Assembly: GCF_900177345.1 (NCBI RefSeq)
Contig: NZ_FWZT01000018.1
Coordinates: forward strand, 62,001-126,000
Reading direction: 5' to 3'
Length of the DNA: 64,000 nucleotides
From: Pseudobacteriovorax antillogorgiicola
GTDB lineage: Bacteria; Bdellovibrionota_B; Oligoflexia; Oligoflexales; Oligoflexaceae
Both the position numbers and the translations under genes were made by a program. Positions within the stretch are counted from its first letter, which is position 1, and each line of letters starts with the position of its first letter. Below, one piece after another: positions 15,697 to 25,515 of the stretch. A model generated the notes under the pieces. The model was not told the DNA's origin, ran no database searches, and saw only the letters and a program-made list of their open reading frames with translations.

Positions 15697-18546
15697 CTAA
15701 GCTGCGGTAGCGTTGCCTTGGGAGCTGATGATATCAAAATAGGTTTCAGGCAAGGTTAAAATGAACTTGCAGGGTACGAAACCAAGGGCTTTAGAGTCCG
15801 GAGCAGCATCGATCCAAAGATCAATTTGGGCATTGTGATCTTCAAGGAAGCCTCGCATGGCGTCCATCCCAACACCTCGACCCGAGATTTCTGAAACCTC
15901 TCGTTTGGTCGAGAAACCAGGGTGGAATATGAACTCGCCAATTTCAAGGGCACCATAGCTTTCATTGCCTTGGATAAGCCCCTTGCGAATGGCTGTTTTC
16001 TTGATAAGTGGCAAGTTGAGTCCAGCTCCATCATCCCAGTATTCCAGCTTTAATTGGCCATGCTCAAGGTACATCTTAATATTGAGTTGTCCTTGGGCTT
16101 CCTTGCCATGATTCTGGCGAAAATCAGGAAGCTCGATACCGTGATCCAGGGAGTTACGGAACATATGGGTAAAAACTCTGATCATAAGCTCCTGAGCAGG
16201 CTTCGTGAAAGAAATTCCAGGATCTTCGATACGAAGTATCGGATTCGCTTTTCCCAAGTCGCTGGCAATTTTACCAAGGCTGTGGATTTGCTCTTCAAGA
16301 ACTTTGTTGAGAGGGTTATATACCAAGTTATTAAACAGCTGTTTCAAATCGATAATGAGGTCTCTATCCCCATCCTGAAAGCTTTCGAGATCCATTCTAC
16401 TTAGTCTTGCCATATTCTCTTCCACGATATCGCGGTCGATAATGATAGCATCCGTCTCTTCTTGACTGCGGCCAAGTTTTTCTGCATTGATGCGAGCATA
16501 GATCTCGATCATCTTTTCTACAGCATCAAGATCTTGGAACAACTTGTCCTGATTCCAGTTGGTATCATGCTGATCACGAAGCTGCTGGTAGTAGGTTTCT
16601 GTATCATGAGCCAATGCTGCCAGTTCATCGAATGAGAATGATCGCGCTGCTCCCTTCAGGGTGTGCATGTTGCGGAACATCTTGGTCAATGCTTCGCGAT
16701 CGCCTGCAGACGACCGAGCCACTGCTTCTCTGTTTTCAGTGATAAATTCCCTACAGGAGATAATAAAGGAGTCGAACTTTGCGATGGGGACATTGATGAT
16801 CTCACTGATGAGCTTCAGTTCGTTTTGCCTCTGTAATGACTCTTCTTGTAGGGTCCGAAGGCTTGTAACATCTTTGATAGCAACCAAAAATTTATCAATC
16901 AATCCTTGATCGTCTTCAATAGGATTCCAATCGATTTCATAGGTGCGTACGCTACTTCCTATCTGGCGCTTGAACTCGTGGGTTAGGAGGTGAGCGTTGG
17001 CTTCAAAAGCGATAGGGTCCTCGCCAATTGCTGCATGAAGTGTTGAATGCATCTGACTCTTTAGATCGCTGGAAATTTGGCTATCCTGAAATATGAGGTC
17101 CACCAACCTTTGTCCTGCAATATCTTGGCTACCAGCAATCTGTTCCATATGTTTCGAGTACTCGGAACTCACCTTGACCTGCTCTCCTTCAACTAGGCAG
17201 ATCCCTTGCTGAATATGAGTCATAATCGAACGAATCTCACGAGTTTTTTCATCCACAATAGCATCGAGATTGATAATATGGTCTTCAAGCTGCCGATTCA
17301 ATCTCTTAATTTTTTTCTGGCCTATTTCTACATCACGGAAGGCTTTCGAAAAAATAGTCGCTAAAACCACAGATTGGCTAAAGACAAGAGCATAGATTCC
17401 AAAACCTATAATGTAGCTAGTATTAATCAGCCTTGCTGAGTGTAAGATATCGTTGATTACGGTTGCTGTTAGCAGGATACATCCAGCTATCATGACCAAA
17501 GCCCCAGGACGACGGTGAAATACTGCCTTTGCAAGCCCATAGAAACCAACCACGATACACAATAAAGTGAAAACTTGAAATGGAGCAACAGTTTGCGAAT
17601 AAATTTTTAAGGGCGTTGCGAGGCATATAATCCAGAAAATTGAAGATATAGCTAGGCCTGTTTGAAAAAGCTTCTTAGAAAAATCTTGTGGAAAGAGTGT
17701 ATAGAGGAACCACATGATACAAGGAACGGAAAGCTAGAAAGTTAGGTATTCAGCGAATTTTAAGGCAAAATAGTCCGCCCCAAAGTAGCGATGCATAAGC
17801 AAGCCATCATTGGTAGAAATGACACGCATAAGGACCAATGAAAGATACACACCTAAAGCTAAAGCTGAAGTGTTTTGACGTCTAAGAGCGAACAACACAA
17901 AATGATAGAGCGCCATGACAAACATACAACTTGCGAGGAACGAGTCCAGAGCGACGCGATTGATTTCGTCTGCTGCAAGAGTATCCCGTTTACCAATTAC
18001 AATTGGGTTCCAGAATCCAACATCAGAATTGAGAAAGCCAGAAAGGTTAAAGACCATCTCTAGTTCAGAGCTTGTTGTTTCAATATCAATGTTTGGGAAT
18101 CCGGCTTTTGCCACGGTGGTTGCTGCACTTTTACCAGGTATACCTTGGGACAGCAGTGCTTCACCGTTTAGCCAAAGTTTATAGGCAACCGGAACTTCCC
18201 GAGAAAAATAGCCCAGGGGAGGGTGATTTTCTGGGAGGAGAACTTTAACGCGAAATGTCGCGTAGCTATCTGGGTGCAGTTCGATTCCGTTGAATTCAAA
18301 GTTCATCACTGAAGGAATAGTAAGAAATCCTGTCGGTGTCTCCGCAGCCAAATCTTGAGGCTCTAACATCTTCATCCAATAAAACTCGAATTCACCTTTA
18401 ATATCCACGGTAGGGTTCGCCTCGAAATCCCAATGACGAAGATCAATCACGCCCTGCTTGGCGGTGGGAACGTCTTTGGCGAAAACCTGCGTTGAACCGA
18501 ATAGCAACGATAATAGAACAAGCAGCGAGCTGAAACCCCATTGCAT
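15697..18546 (-). pseudogene. 7TM sensor/CheA-like histidine kinase gene interrupted by one in-frame TAG
   Basis: One reading frame of about 949 codons is cut only by TAG at 17734-17736. Start ATG 18546 has GGGAGG seven bases upstream. The 5' part encodes a signal peptide, a 7TMR-DISM extracellular beta domain and the first membrane helices. After the stop the frame resumes with further helices, then a coiled coil, a PAS-like segment, an Hpt domain (MHTLKGAARSF) and a CheA-type ATPase (HMFRNSLDHGIE, DDGAGLN, SGRGVGMDA). It has no DHp and no CheW-like domain. The paralogue at 42.3 kb is intact with the same order. The product may be lost, made as two pieces (an ATG lies at 17715), or made by readthrough. 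A sequencing error cannot be excluded. Confidence 0.85.
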
Positions 18547-18755
18547 CAAGAAGCCTCCCATGTTTAAGACGCTTCATGTTTCGGTACTAGTGAATTAATA
18601 TTAACGCTTATTTGGGATGTAATAATCACTACGCGCGAACTGACGAGTTTTAAACTGCCTTTACTACGAAAATACGTGGCCGTAAGATTCTATTTCACGG
18701 TGAAAGCGCTGGCTTTCATTGTAAGTTGTTGCAATTAAAATCAAAAATTCGTGAT

Positions 18756-20285
18756 CTAGGGGCTGGTCCATGCAAAACCCAGGCTTGCAAAGGCTAGATT
18801 CAGAACGGGAGAATACTCTGCGCTCAGGTCCCGTGCCTGAACTTTCAATTGAACTTGGCTAGCTCCGTAACCCATGTAAAACTCTAGGCGACTGAATAGG
18901 TTGATCGTGATTTTGCCTTCGAGCATGGGCACAAGAGGGAATATTAAGGAGTAGGTACGATTCACATTACTGGGACTATCGTCATACTGGATGATAAGTT
19001 GCTGAACATCGATAAGCGCCACTCCCACTCCAATACTGATCCGATCCCAAGGCGTGGTTCGTAGCCCTGCACCAAAAGCGAGATGAAAGTATTCTGAGTT
19101 GAGCGCGTCAGGCTTGTTCAAACCAAAGTAGTCATTCATTCCGTCTGCGATCCAGTCTCCCCTTGCCATGTTAAGGGATAGGTACAGGAAATCCCAGGGG
19201 CGCACTTCGAGTTCAAGGGATCCGCCGCCGCCATAGAGCGATTTTCCATTTGTAAAGCGACCATAGAGGCCTGCGGCTCCCAGTCTGTAGCTAAAAGTTT
19301 GGTTGATAGGTGCCTTAGTGCTAGTCTTTGTTGCTGTGGGAGGAGTAGGGTCCTTTGTTGGAAGCTCATCGAGGATCGGTTGGATCTCATCCCCTAACAG
19401 CTCGTCTTGATCCGTCTGTAGGTCTAGGCCAACAACCATTTGTTCGATGTCGCCGATATCCTGGATGTAGCTCGTGAGCCTTTCAAAATCTTCACTTTGG
19501 ACAAGTTGCGCTTCGAAGGATCGACCTTTTGCGATATAGTTAGCAGCTTGTTCGGCTCCCATGACCAACTCCAGGCTTTGAATTTCGCTAGCACCTAAGT
19601 CATCTAAAACTAGCAGCTTCTGCCCTAGTTCAAGAGTGACACTTCGTTGGGGTTGAAGCTTGACTCGATCCTGCGTCAGACGAATGAGACGCTTAAATTT
19701 CTTGATTAAAAAAGCCCTAAGAGAATCCTGAAAGAGGCGCTCACCAGAGGCTGACTCTTCTTGAATTTCCAGGCTTGTTCCAAAGTTGAAAATTTCGATT
19801 TTCTTGCCCGTTTTTTGAATGAGGTAATCCACTTCGTCAGCTTCTATCAGCAAACGGCTAACTCTGCAGTCTAAAGCTCCCAAATCAGGTTGTGCGTAGA
19901 CTCTAGCTATGCCCTCATGAAGTAAGAGCCTGGGATGGATCCCCTGCTGATTCTTCATTTTTTGAAAGCTTGGGACAAACTGAACTCGGGTCTTAGGGCC
20001 GATATCAGCGAGGAGTTGATTCTGACCTTGGATTTTTACGCGACTATTCTCCTCTGTGACAACAACTTCCCCAAAGTAAATGGGTGTTCCGATCTGGATA
20101 GGGCTAGGGGTCCAGCTATAACCCTGAAACTGATTGGCTTGTATAGAGTTGGAGCTACCACCAGCTTTGGGGTAGCGTAGGATCATGGCCTGACCCTCGA
20201 TACTCTCCACGGTGGCAAAAGGCTTTGGAGCCCCGAGCAGGCATGGGGAGACGAACATGATGGCTAGCAAAATAGCGAAGTTCAT
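18756..20285 (-). CDS. FecR-domain protein with C-terminal beta-barrel-like region
   Basis: 509 residues with a signal peptide (ending LLGA). Residues about 25-200 resemble the FecR/LysM-linked beta domain: ATVESIEGQAMILR, then GTPIYFGEVVVTEENSRVKI and a DIGPKTRVQFVPSF step. A Thr/Pro-rich linker (about 300-330) leads to a C-terminal region of alternating strands ending FASLGFAWTSP, which looks like a small outer-membrane barrel. The product may connect a periplasmic sensing domain with the outer membrane. It is downstream of two divergent-looking lipoprotein genes on the same strand. No sigma factor adjoins, so it need not be a FecR-type anti-sigma. No strong Shine-Dalgarno precedes the ATG. 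Confidence 0.75.
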   Translation of the reverse strand: MNFAILLAIMFVSPCLLGAPKPFATVESIEGQAMILRYPKAGGSSNSIQANQFQGYSWTPSPIQIGTPIYFGEVVVTEENSRVKIQGQNQLLADIGPKTRVQFVPSFQKMKNQQGIHPRLLLHEGIARVYAQPDLGALDCRVSRLLIEADEVDYLIQKTGKKIEIFNFGTSLEIQEESASGERLFQDSLRAFLIKKFKRLIRLTQDRVKLQPQRSVTLELGQKLLVLDDLGASEIQSLELVMGAEQAANYIAKGRSFEAQLVQSEDFERLTSYIQDIGDIEQMVVGLDLQTDQDELLGDEIQPILDELPTKDPTPPTATKTSTKAPINQTFSYRLGAAGLYGRFTNGKSLYGGGGSLELEVRPWDFLYLSLNMARGDWIADGMNDYFGLNKPDALNSEYFHLAFGAGLRTTPWDRISIGVGVALIDVQQLIIQYDDSPSNVNRTYSLIFPLVPMLEGKITINLFSRLEFYMGYGASQVQLKVQARDLSAEYSPVLNLAFASLGFAWTSP

Positions 20286-20403
20286 GTGAAAACCAAAGTC
20301 AAGTCATCTAGATGACTGGTATCGGCAAGTTTCTCATGGCACTAAAGCTCGATCGCTGTTGATCGAACTTTTATATAATGATTATGGATGATTATAGAGG
20401 AGG

Positions 20404-20423
20404 GGAGCCGTGAATGCGGCTCC
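20404..20423 (-). terminator. Hairpin after a lipoprotein gene
   Basis: Perfect seven-base arms GGAGCCG/CGGCTCC with a six-base loop, directly after the stop of the next gene in minus-strand sense. A short C/T-rich rather than pure T tail follows. Confidence 0.5.
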
Positions 20424-20430
20424 AAACCCT

Positions 20431-20976
20431 TTAGTAAGGGCGAAGGTAGCCGATGGCAGTTGTGTAACCTTTTCGTCCCCAAGTCGCTTGGCCTGTTGCT
20501 AGGTCTAGCTCCATCCATAGTTCGGCACCTTGCCATTCCCAATTCATCCTGATAGATCCATTTTCTAGGGAATCATAGGTCATGTAGTAATCGCCTGCCT
20601 CAAGGTGCAACCAACCACTCGTCTCATTGAGATCCATGCTGCAGCTTTGCCACTCGTCGCTGCTGTCTTGAATTTCACAAGCCATGTCTTCAACTTGCTG
20701 GTCTCTACTTAAGAAGATAGGGGCAGGCTCGGCAGGCTCGGCTGCTTCCGATGGTGTGGTGAGATCATCAGGTTCTTCAATTAAATCTACTTCTTCGTTA
20801 GGAACATCTGTCGAGGGCTCTTCAAAGCCTTGATCCAATTCTGATTCGTCGTCGGTATTGGTCTGGCTTTCCACTAGTTTGTCGGCAAAGCGATTGGCAT
20901 CAAAGCCACAGGCACCGGTTACTAATGAAAGAGAGATGAGGCTGGCGATTGTAAGTACTGTTTGATGTGTCTTCAT
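20431..20976 (-). CDS. Acidic lipoprotein of unknown function
   Basis: 181 residues. The signal peptide ends in lipobox VTGAC and AAGGAG lies before the ATG. After the lipidated Cys there is a very acidic, Pro/Glu/Thr-rich linker (residues about 35-90), then a compact C-terminal domain of about 90 residues with two cysteines and many Trp and Tyr (ends TTAIGYLRPY). This is the layout of a lipid anchor, a flexible tether and a globular head. No family recognised. The acidic tether resembles that of the next lipoprotein gene upstream, and both could be surface-exposed. Confidence 0.75.
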   Translation of the reverse strand: MKTHQTVLTIASLISLSLVTGACGFDANRFADKLVESQTNTDDESELDQGFEEPSTDVPNEEVDLIEEPDDLTTPSEAAEPAEPAPIFLSRDQQVEDMACEIQDSSDEWQSCSMDLNETSGWLHLEAGDYYMTYDSLENGSIRMNWEWQGAELWMELDLATGQATWGRKGYTTAIGYLRPY

Positions 20977-21139
20977 GTCTTGACTCCTTTGTTCGTGTTG
21001 ACAAGGGAGAAACTAATGGGGACGCCTCAATCAAACCAGCATAGGAATCTATCGATTTATGATCCGAATTGACCTGAATTAGCACTAAGCTAACCAAGGC
21101 GATGAATTTCAAGTCTTTCGATATTCATCGCCCGGAGAG

Positions 21140-21700
21140 TTAGTTATTCTTAGAACACAGGAAGTTCGCTTTGAGTTGGGGAACGATATCTGAACCTGCA
21201 GCAGCAGCAACGCTCACCGCATATCCGGGATCATCAGTTCGTGGTCGCGCGCGGGCCAAGCCAATCTCTTCTCCAGAGACATACCAGTACAAGTAAGAAC
21301 CTGAAAACTCACTGTTGGTACCGTCTTCGATAACGAAACTATTATCACCTAAGGCATCCTCGGCAGCGGAACCGGCAACAAGAGTTGCGATTTCTGCTCG
21401 AAGGACACTCAGAGAAGGAAGTGCGGTACCTTCTCCACAAACAGCATTATCACTGACAACATATTTTACTGGGGTAGATTCTTGGATGACGATATCTGTT
21501 TCAGGAGGCGCATCGATTGTGTCTTCAAGCTCGGTATCTTGAACTGCGATATCGGTTTGCTCCTCTACTGGAGTATCGGAAGAAGCTTCTGAAGCTTGGC
21601 TGGTTTCTGGTACTAGCTCAAGAGCTGGGCTGCTACGGCGGCATCCGAGACTTATTGTCAGACAAAATGAAATAGTCAAAATCAAATAGTTGGGCTTCAT
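21140..21700 (-). CDS. Acidic lipoprotein of unknown function
   Basis: 186 residues. Signal peptide MKPNYLILTISFCLTISLGC with lipobox ISLGC; GAGAGG precedes the ATG. A Glu/Asp/Thr/Ser-rich tether (about 25-75) is followed by a C-terminal domain with two cysteines (NAVCGEGTALP and NFLCSKNN) that may close a disulfide. No catalytic motif, no recognised family. It is transcribed away from the TIGR02147 regulator at 21997, with which it shares a 300-base upstream region, so that regulator is a candidate for controlling it. Confidence 0.72.
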   Translation of the reverse strand: MKPNYLILTISFCLTISLGCRRSSPALELVPETSQASEASSDTPVEEQTDIAVQDTELEDTIDAPPETDIVIQESTPVKYVVSDNAVCGEGTALPSLSVLRAEIATLVAGSAAEDALGDNSFVIEDGTNSEFSGSYLYWYVSGEEIGLARARPRTDDPGYAVSVAAAAGSDIVPQLKANFLCSKNN

Positions 21701-21996
21701 GCTAACCTCTCTATATGTGCGGTGTGACTCACTCTTTCTGCTTCAGAGTCTGCAAGCCCCATTCCAAGTGGCCCGAGTTCCCAACCCTAATAATCCTAGG
21801 AGAAATATAATTAATGTATTGATATTATTAGATAATAATGACTGATCTCCCATGTGCAAGCCTGTTTGATTCATTTAAAGCCATGCCTAGAGCTTCTAGA
21901 ATTGACTAATAATCTGACACTTCACCCCATCGGAGAACTCCTGAGATCCAAAAACTCGACAGAAACGACTAGTTTTGCACGGACATTATCAATAGA

Positions 21997-22869
21997 ATGT
22001 GGGGGCAGCTGACTAAAACGAATGCGAGACATGCCTTGAATATCTATGTGGAACGGGATTACCGGACGATCCTAAAGCAATTGATTGAAGAAAAGAAGAA
22101 AATTGATAATCGAGCTAGTTTCCAAAACTTAGCTGAAACTATCAGGGTTCCAAAATCCTATGTGTCGAAGGTGATGAACGGCAGGGCCGATTTTAGTGCC
22201 GATCAAATCTTTCTTTGCTGCCACTATTTCAATTTAGACCAGACCGAATCCAGGTATTTGGATCTACTGGTTGAAATCGAACGGAGTGCATTGCAACAGA
22301 GAAAAGATTCCCTAGCAAAGCAGGCTGAGGCAGTTCGAAAGCCTTTTTTGAATACTGAGTCAAATATAGAAGTCGATTCCGCAGATCGCGAAATTGAGTC
22401 CAATATTGAGGATTATTACCTGAATCCAGTGAATCTTTTGATTCATCAATGCCTGTCCATTGATCGTTACCGATTGAACATTGCCCTCCTCTACAAGGAT
22501 ATCAATCTGCCCCCACAAACTATAGATCGCTCATTACAGGATTTGTTGAGACTAGGTATCGTGGAGAAGCAAGGAGGGCACTATAAGGCGGTTATAAATA
22601 ACATTCATCTCTCCCAAGATCATAAGTTCTACCCTGTTTGGCGAGATCAAATGAAACTGCTCACCCAGTCCAGCGTTTTTCATACGTCCCCGGAAGAGAA
22701 CCGATATTTTTCCGCTATTGCTACCTTCAATAAGGATGGGCGAGATCTACTCATAAAAGCGTTTTTTGATTTTATTAACTCGGTGAAAAGTCAAATTGAG
22801 CCGAGCCCCGACGATGATGTTTTCCAGATCAACTTTGACTTCATCCGGTGGACAGAACCGAGGTCCTAA
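21997..22869 (+). CDS. TIGR02147/DUF4423-family transcriptional regulator
   Basis: About 290 residues. Residues 15-80 form a lambda-repressor-like HTH (FQNLAETIRVPKSYVSKVMNGRADFSADQIFLCCHYF). The C-terminal 150 residues have the DUF4423 pattern with a second winged-helix segment (PQTIDRSLQDLLRLGIVEKQGGHYKA) and end in INFDFIRWTE. This family is known mainly from Bdellovibrio-like bacteria and Fibrobacter, where it is numerous, which helps place the organism. The start is uncertain: the ATG at 21997 lacks a clear Shine-Dalgarno. It diverges from a lipoprotein gene. Target genes unknown. Confidence 0.8.
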   Translation: MWGQLTKTNARHALNIYVERDYRTILKQLIEEKKKIDNRASFQNLAETIRVPKSYVSKVMNGRADFSADQIFLCCHYFNLDQTESRYLDLLVEIERSALQQRKDSLAKQAEAVRKPFLNTESNIEVDSADREIESNIEDYYLNPVNLLIHQCLSIDRYRLNIALLYKDINLPPQTIDRSLQDLLRLGIVEKQGGHYKAVINNIHLSQDHKFYPVWRDQMKLLTQSSVFHTSPEENRYFSAIATFNKDGRDLLIKAFFDFINSVKSQIEPSPDDDVFQINFDFIRWTEPRS

Positions 22870-23329
22870 AACCATCGAGAGCTATCCGGCAGGTTCGAAT
22901 GACTGTGCCGGGATTATCCCCCACTTGTCCATGATATTGTCTGTAAAGAATACTTTGAGTGTCCCACTATATCTTTCCTCTCTATCATAAATTGGTCGAT
23001 TCTCTAAAAGTTTCGAGTTTTGTGCCTCATGATGCCAAAGTGGGAAGGAGCCACCATATCCCCTTTGACGAGTGAAAAGATACCAATGGCTCATGATCGG
23101 CTCAATGAAGTCCATGAGACATAGGGGGACATGGGTTGTAAGTCATTGTAAATAAATATAAAATTGCGCTTGGTGGCGTTCCAAAGGTTTCGCTAAAGCT
23201 CCTTAGTTCTCTTGGGATGAACTATCGATTCAAGGTTCACCGGAAGTTAATTTCCTTTCAAATTGGGGCTGATAATTTGGTCTACGGGATTGTATATATG
23301 GACTAAGAGGTAGAAGAGAGGAGCCACGC
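22870..23329. other. Intergenic region with a doubtful small ORF
   Basis: 460 bases. A hairpin CCGGCA/TGCCGG (22886-22891 with 22906-22911) follows the regulator stop and may be its terminator. On the minus strand 22882-23115 is open for 77 codons (ends ... AQSFEPAG). Its composition is protein-like, with many aromatic residues, but it has no Shine-Dalgarno and no recognised family, and its stop overlaps the hairpin. I rate it at about one in four to be a real gene or a remnant of one. Confidence 0.3.
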
Positions 23330-23602
23330 TTGTATCTGAAACAAATTGAAGAACTTTTACTGGGCTTTGAGTCGACCCTGGATCGTTATGACTATGAGAA
23401 TATCAGTCATTTAGCATCATCAGGCTGTCGTCGGGAAGCTTTGGAGTGCTTGTTACAATGTATACAGGAGCAGAATATTCCAATTAACACTACAACATAT
23501 GATTCGATTTCCATGATTGCAGAAAAGTATGGTGGCTTTAGATCCGCACTGATAGGCCTGAAAACCAGACTCCACCATCCTCAAATTAGCCTTCTGCCTT
23601 AG
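23330..23602 (+). CDS. Small protein resembling MafI/CdiI-type immunity proteins
   Basis: 90 residues from a TTG start; GAGGAG lies about seven bases upstream. The all-helical pattern SSGCRREALECLLQCIQEQNIP followed by TTTYDSISMIAEKYG resembles the family of small immunity proteins of contact-dependent inhibition or Maf toxins, where an 'A-L-E-x-L-x-x-x-x-x-E-x-x-I-P-I' helix precedes 'Y-D-x-I'. No toxin gene is nearby, so it would be an orphan immunity gene that protects against neighbours' toxins, or a helical protein of other role. It is transcribed in the same direction as fetB, 62 bases away, and may be co-transcribed. Confidence 0.55.
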   Translation: MYLKQIEELLLGFESTLDRYDYENISHLASSGCRREALECLLQCIQEQNIPINTTTYDSISMIAEKYGGFRSALIGLKTRLHHPQISLLP

Positions 23603-23664
23603 CCTAGACGCCGGTCCACCATATGCTTTAAAGTGTGAGCATTCGCTAACTTTGAGAGGCAAAC

Positions 23665-24366
23665 ATGGAGCAGGTGGCTGAGATTTCATTGGATAGGCTT
23701 ATGTTGATGAGCCTGCCTTTACTAGCAGTTTGGGGCCTTTACTATAAGTTAAAACTGAAGCACTTAGATTTTTCTGGTGCCTGCCTAAGGATGCTATCGC
23801 AGCTGATAGGAATTGGTTTCGTTCTGAGCTTTCTCTTTGAGCTGAACCAACCCTGGTGGACTCTTCTAATCTTTGCTTTCATGTTGAGCATGGCAGCATG
23901 GATCGCGACTCGGCCGTTGCCAAAACGCAAATCAGCCTTTAGGGCAATGGCTGTATCTCTCTTGTTTGGCTGCGTGCCAGTTCTATTTTTAGTTGTGGGC
24001 TTTGTGCTCCCTGCCGAACCCTGGTACAAGCCAAATCACTTTATACCTCTTGCGGGAATGATTTTGTCTAATGCCATGAATGCCGTTAGTTTGGCAGCAG
24101 ACAGGCTGGAACGGGAGCTAGAACGGGGATCAGCAGATGCTACATCCCAGGCCTTCGAAACAGCGCTCATACCAACCTTAAACTCCTTCTTCGCTGTGGG
24201 CGTGGTGTCTCTGCCAGGAATGATGACCGGCCAGATTCTTTCTGGAGTCAGCCCGCTCATCGCAGTTCGATATCAGATTGTAGTCATGGCCATGGTCATG
24301 GGCGCTTCAGGTTTATCGGTCGCGCTATATATTTGGGGGTTAGAGAGGGCTAGGAGTCGTCCCTAG
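23665..24366 (+). CDS. fetB: FetB-like iron-export ABC transporter permease
   Basis: 233-residue inner-membrane protein with about seven helices, of the UPF0014/YbbM family. The signature near the C-terminus, LPGMMTGQILSGVSPLIAVRYQIVVMAM, is well conserved. FetB with the ATPase FetA exports iron in E. coli and improves resistance to peroxide stress. No FetA-type ATPase gene adjoins in this window; it may be encoded elsewhere. A strong hairpin overlaps the last codons and stop, so the gene is probably the end of its transcript. Confidence 0.85.
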   Translation: MEQVAEISLDRLMLMSLPLLAVWGLYYKLKLKHLDFSGACLRMLSQLIGIGFVLSFLFELNQPWWTLLIFAFMLSMAAWIATRPLPKRKSAFRAMAVSLLFGCVPVLFLVVGFVLPAEPWYKPNHFIPLAGMILSNAMNAVSLAADRLERELERGSADATSQAFETALIPTLNSFFAVGVVSLPGMMTGQILSGVSPLIAVRYQIVVMAMVMGASGLSVALYIWGLERARSRP

Positions 24367-24370
24367 CCCT
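24346..24370 (+). terminator. Hairpin overlapping the fetB stop
   Basis: Perfect nine-base arms AGGGCTAGG/CCTAGCCCT (24346-24354 with 24362-24370) contain the last codons and the stop of fetB. There is no long T tract; a convergent gene lies 26 bases beyond. Confidence 0.5.
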
Positions 24371-24395
24371 AAACAGGAAAGCCGAGGGCTCGCGT

Positions 24396-24812
24396 CTACA
24401 TGGCGAGATTGCGAGACTGTGGATTGGGGATGCTTTCTTCATCAAGGCCACGGGTGAAGTCGAGGACCTTCTCGAACAGCAAGTCTTGATCTTGCTTGAC
24501 TTGGATGCGGTACTCGCCCAAAAGAATCTGATCAAGCGGGATGTAGTGGTAAGGAAAGCTGTAAGGTTCTGATAGACAGTCGACAAAAGAGGCAGGTAGA
24601 TCGACTTCCACCTGGGAGCCCTGATGATCGATGCTCACCCTTGGGTCACTCAGTTGATCGCAGTAATTGAATTCTCCCGTGATAACGAGAGCCGTGCGGT
24701 TTTGTCGGTCGGTGACCGAGTAGACATCACTCACGACACTTTCTTGAGTGGCAAAGCTCTTGCCTGGTATCCCCAAAGCCAGAGCACACAAATAACCAAC
24801 GAGACGTTTCAT
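24396..24812 (-). CDS. Small secreted protein of unknown function
   Basis: 138 residues with a signal peptide (MKRLVGYLCALALGIPGKSFA) and AAAGGAG before the ATG. The mature part is about 115 residues, with two cysteines (NYCDQLSDP and VDCLSEPY) likely forming a disulfide and a beta-strand pattern. I do not recognise a family. It is downstream of hsp20 on the same strand, separated by a terminator-like hairpin, so it probably has its own promoter or reads through. Confidence 0.7.
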   Translation of the reverse strand: MKRLVGYLCALALGIPGKSFATQESVVSDVYSVTDRQNRTALVITGEFNYCDQLSDPRVSIDHQGSQVEVDLPASFVDCLSEPYSFPYHYIPLDQILLGEYRIQVKQDQDLLFEKVLDFTRGLDEESIPNPQSRNLAM

Positions 24813-24847
24813 AGTTTTTCTCCTTTAGGTCAAGGTTACCTAGGATA

Positions 24848-24865
24848 GGGGAGGTCGCCCTCCCC
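24848..24865 (-). terminator. Hairpin after hsp20
   Basis: Seven-base GC-rich arms GGGGAGG/CCTCCCC with a four-base loop, beginning five bases beyond the hsp20 stop codon. The tail is TATCC rather than T-rich, so termination may be partial. Confidence 0.5.
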
Positions 24866-24869
24866 ACGC

Positions 24870-25406
24870 TTATGAATTAATCGCCACGTCTTGCTTAGAG
24901 TCCTCCTTGTTTCCCAGTAAGTTTCGGATAAATCCTGATTTACCGGTACCGATTTCGATCTTCTTAGGCTTGGCAAGATCAGATTTCGGCAATGTCAGGT
25001 GGAGCACACCGTTATCGAAACTTGCCTGAATTTGCTCTCCGTTTACCCCATCCGGGATGCGGAACGATCGTTGTATTTTGCCAATGCGTCGCTCGACGCG
25101 ATGGGCCTTAGAGTCTTGGGTACTTGCCTCATGCTTGCGCTCGGCTGTAACCGTTAGTAAACCGTTGTTAGATTCGACATTGATGTTGTCTTTCGAAACT
25201 CCTGGCAAATCCATGCTTAAATAGAAGCCATTTTCAGACTCATGGATGTCACAAGGTGCTAGATCGGACATGTTGCCCTGGAGCATTCTTGTTGGAGCGA
25301 GAGCGCGATTCATGTCGTCGAAGATTTGATCAAACTCTCTGGTCCAGTCGGAGAAGGCGGTCCAGGGAGAGCCTAGATCGTTGTTTCGTAATGCTAAGCG
25401 AACCAT
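24870..25406 (-). CDS. Hsp20-family small heat-shock protein
   Basis: 178 residues. An alpha-crystallin domain spans about residues 50-150: PCDIHESENGFYLSMDLPGVSKDNINVE is the opening strand pattern and NGVLHLTLPKS the closing A-x-x-x-G-V-L motif. The N-terminal 45 residues are Trp/Phe-rich, as in other oligomerising sHsps. These ATP-independent chaperones bind unfolding proteins. AGGAGGT lies six bases before the ATG. The 250-base leader contains unusual interlocked inverted repeats, described separately, which could make translation or transcription conditional. It is 20-30 residues longer than the commonest bacterial Hsp20 because of a C-terminal extension. Confidence 0.95.
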   Translation of the reverse strand: MVRLALRNNDLGSPWTAFSDWTREFDQIFDDMNRALAPTRMLQGNMSDLAPCDIHESENGFYLSMDLPGVSKDNINVESNNGLLTVTAERKHEASTQDSKAHRVERRIGKIQRSFRIPDGVNGEQIQASFDNGVLHLTLPKSDLAKPKKIEIGTGKSGFIRNLLGNKEDSKQDVAINS

Positions 25407-25515
25407 AACGTACCTCCTATAAAGCTTGATGTTTCAAATCCTGAGGGGTGTTTCCCTCTCGCTCCTAATCTGAGTTTGCTTTCGAAAGAGTCAAGGGACT
25501 CACATTAATTTTTTT

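Noticed and set aside
21811-21840. AT-rich near-palindrome resembling a Fur site upstream of the TIGR02147 gene
   Set aside because: Fewer than 12 of 19 positions match the consensus in the best alignment, which is not better than expected for AT-rich DNA.
22882-23115. 77-codon minus-strand ORF after the TIGR02147 regulator
   Set aside because: No ribosome binding site, no family; its stop is near a terminator-like hairpin. Could be a remnant; not strong enough to call as a gene.
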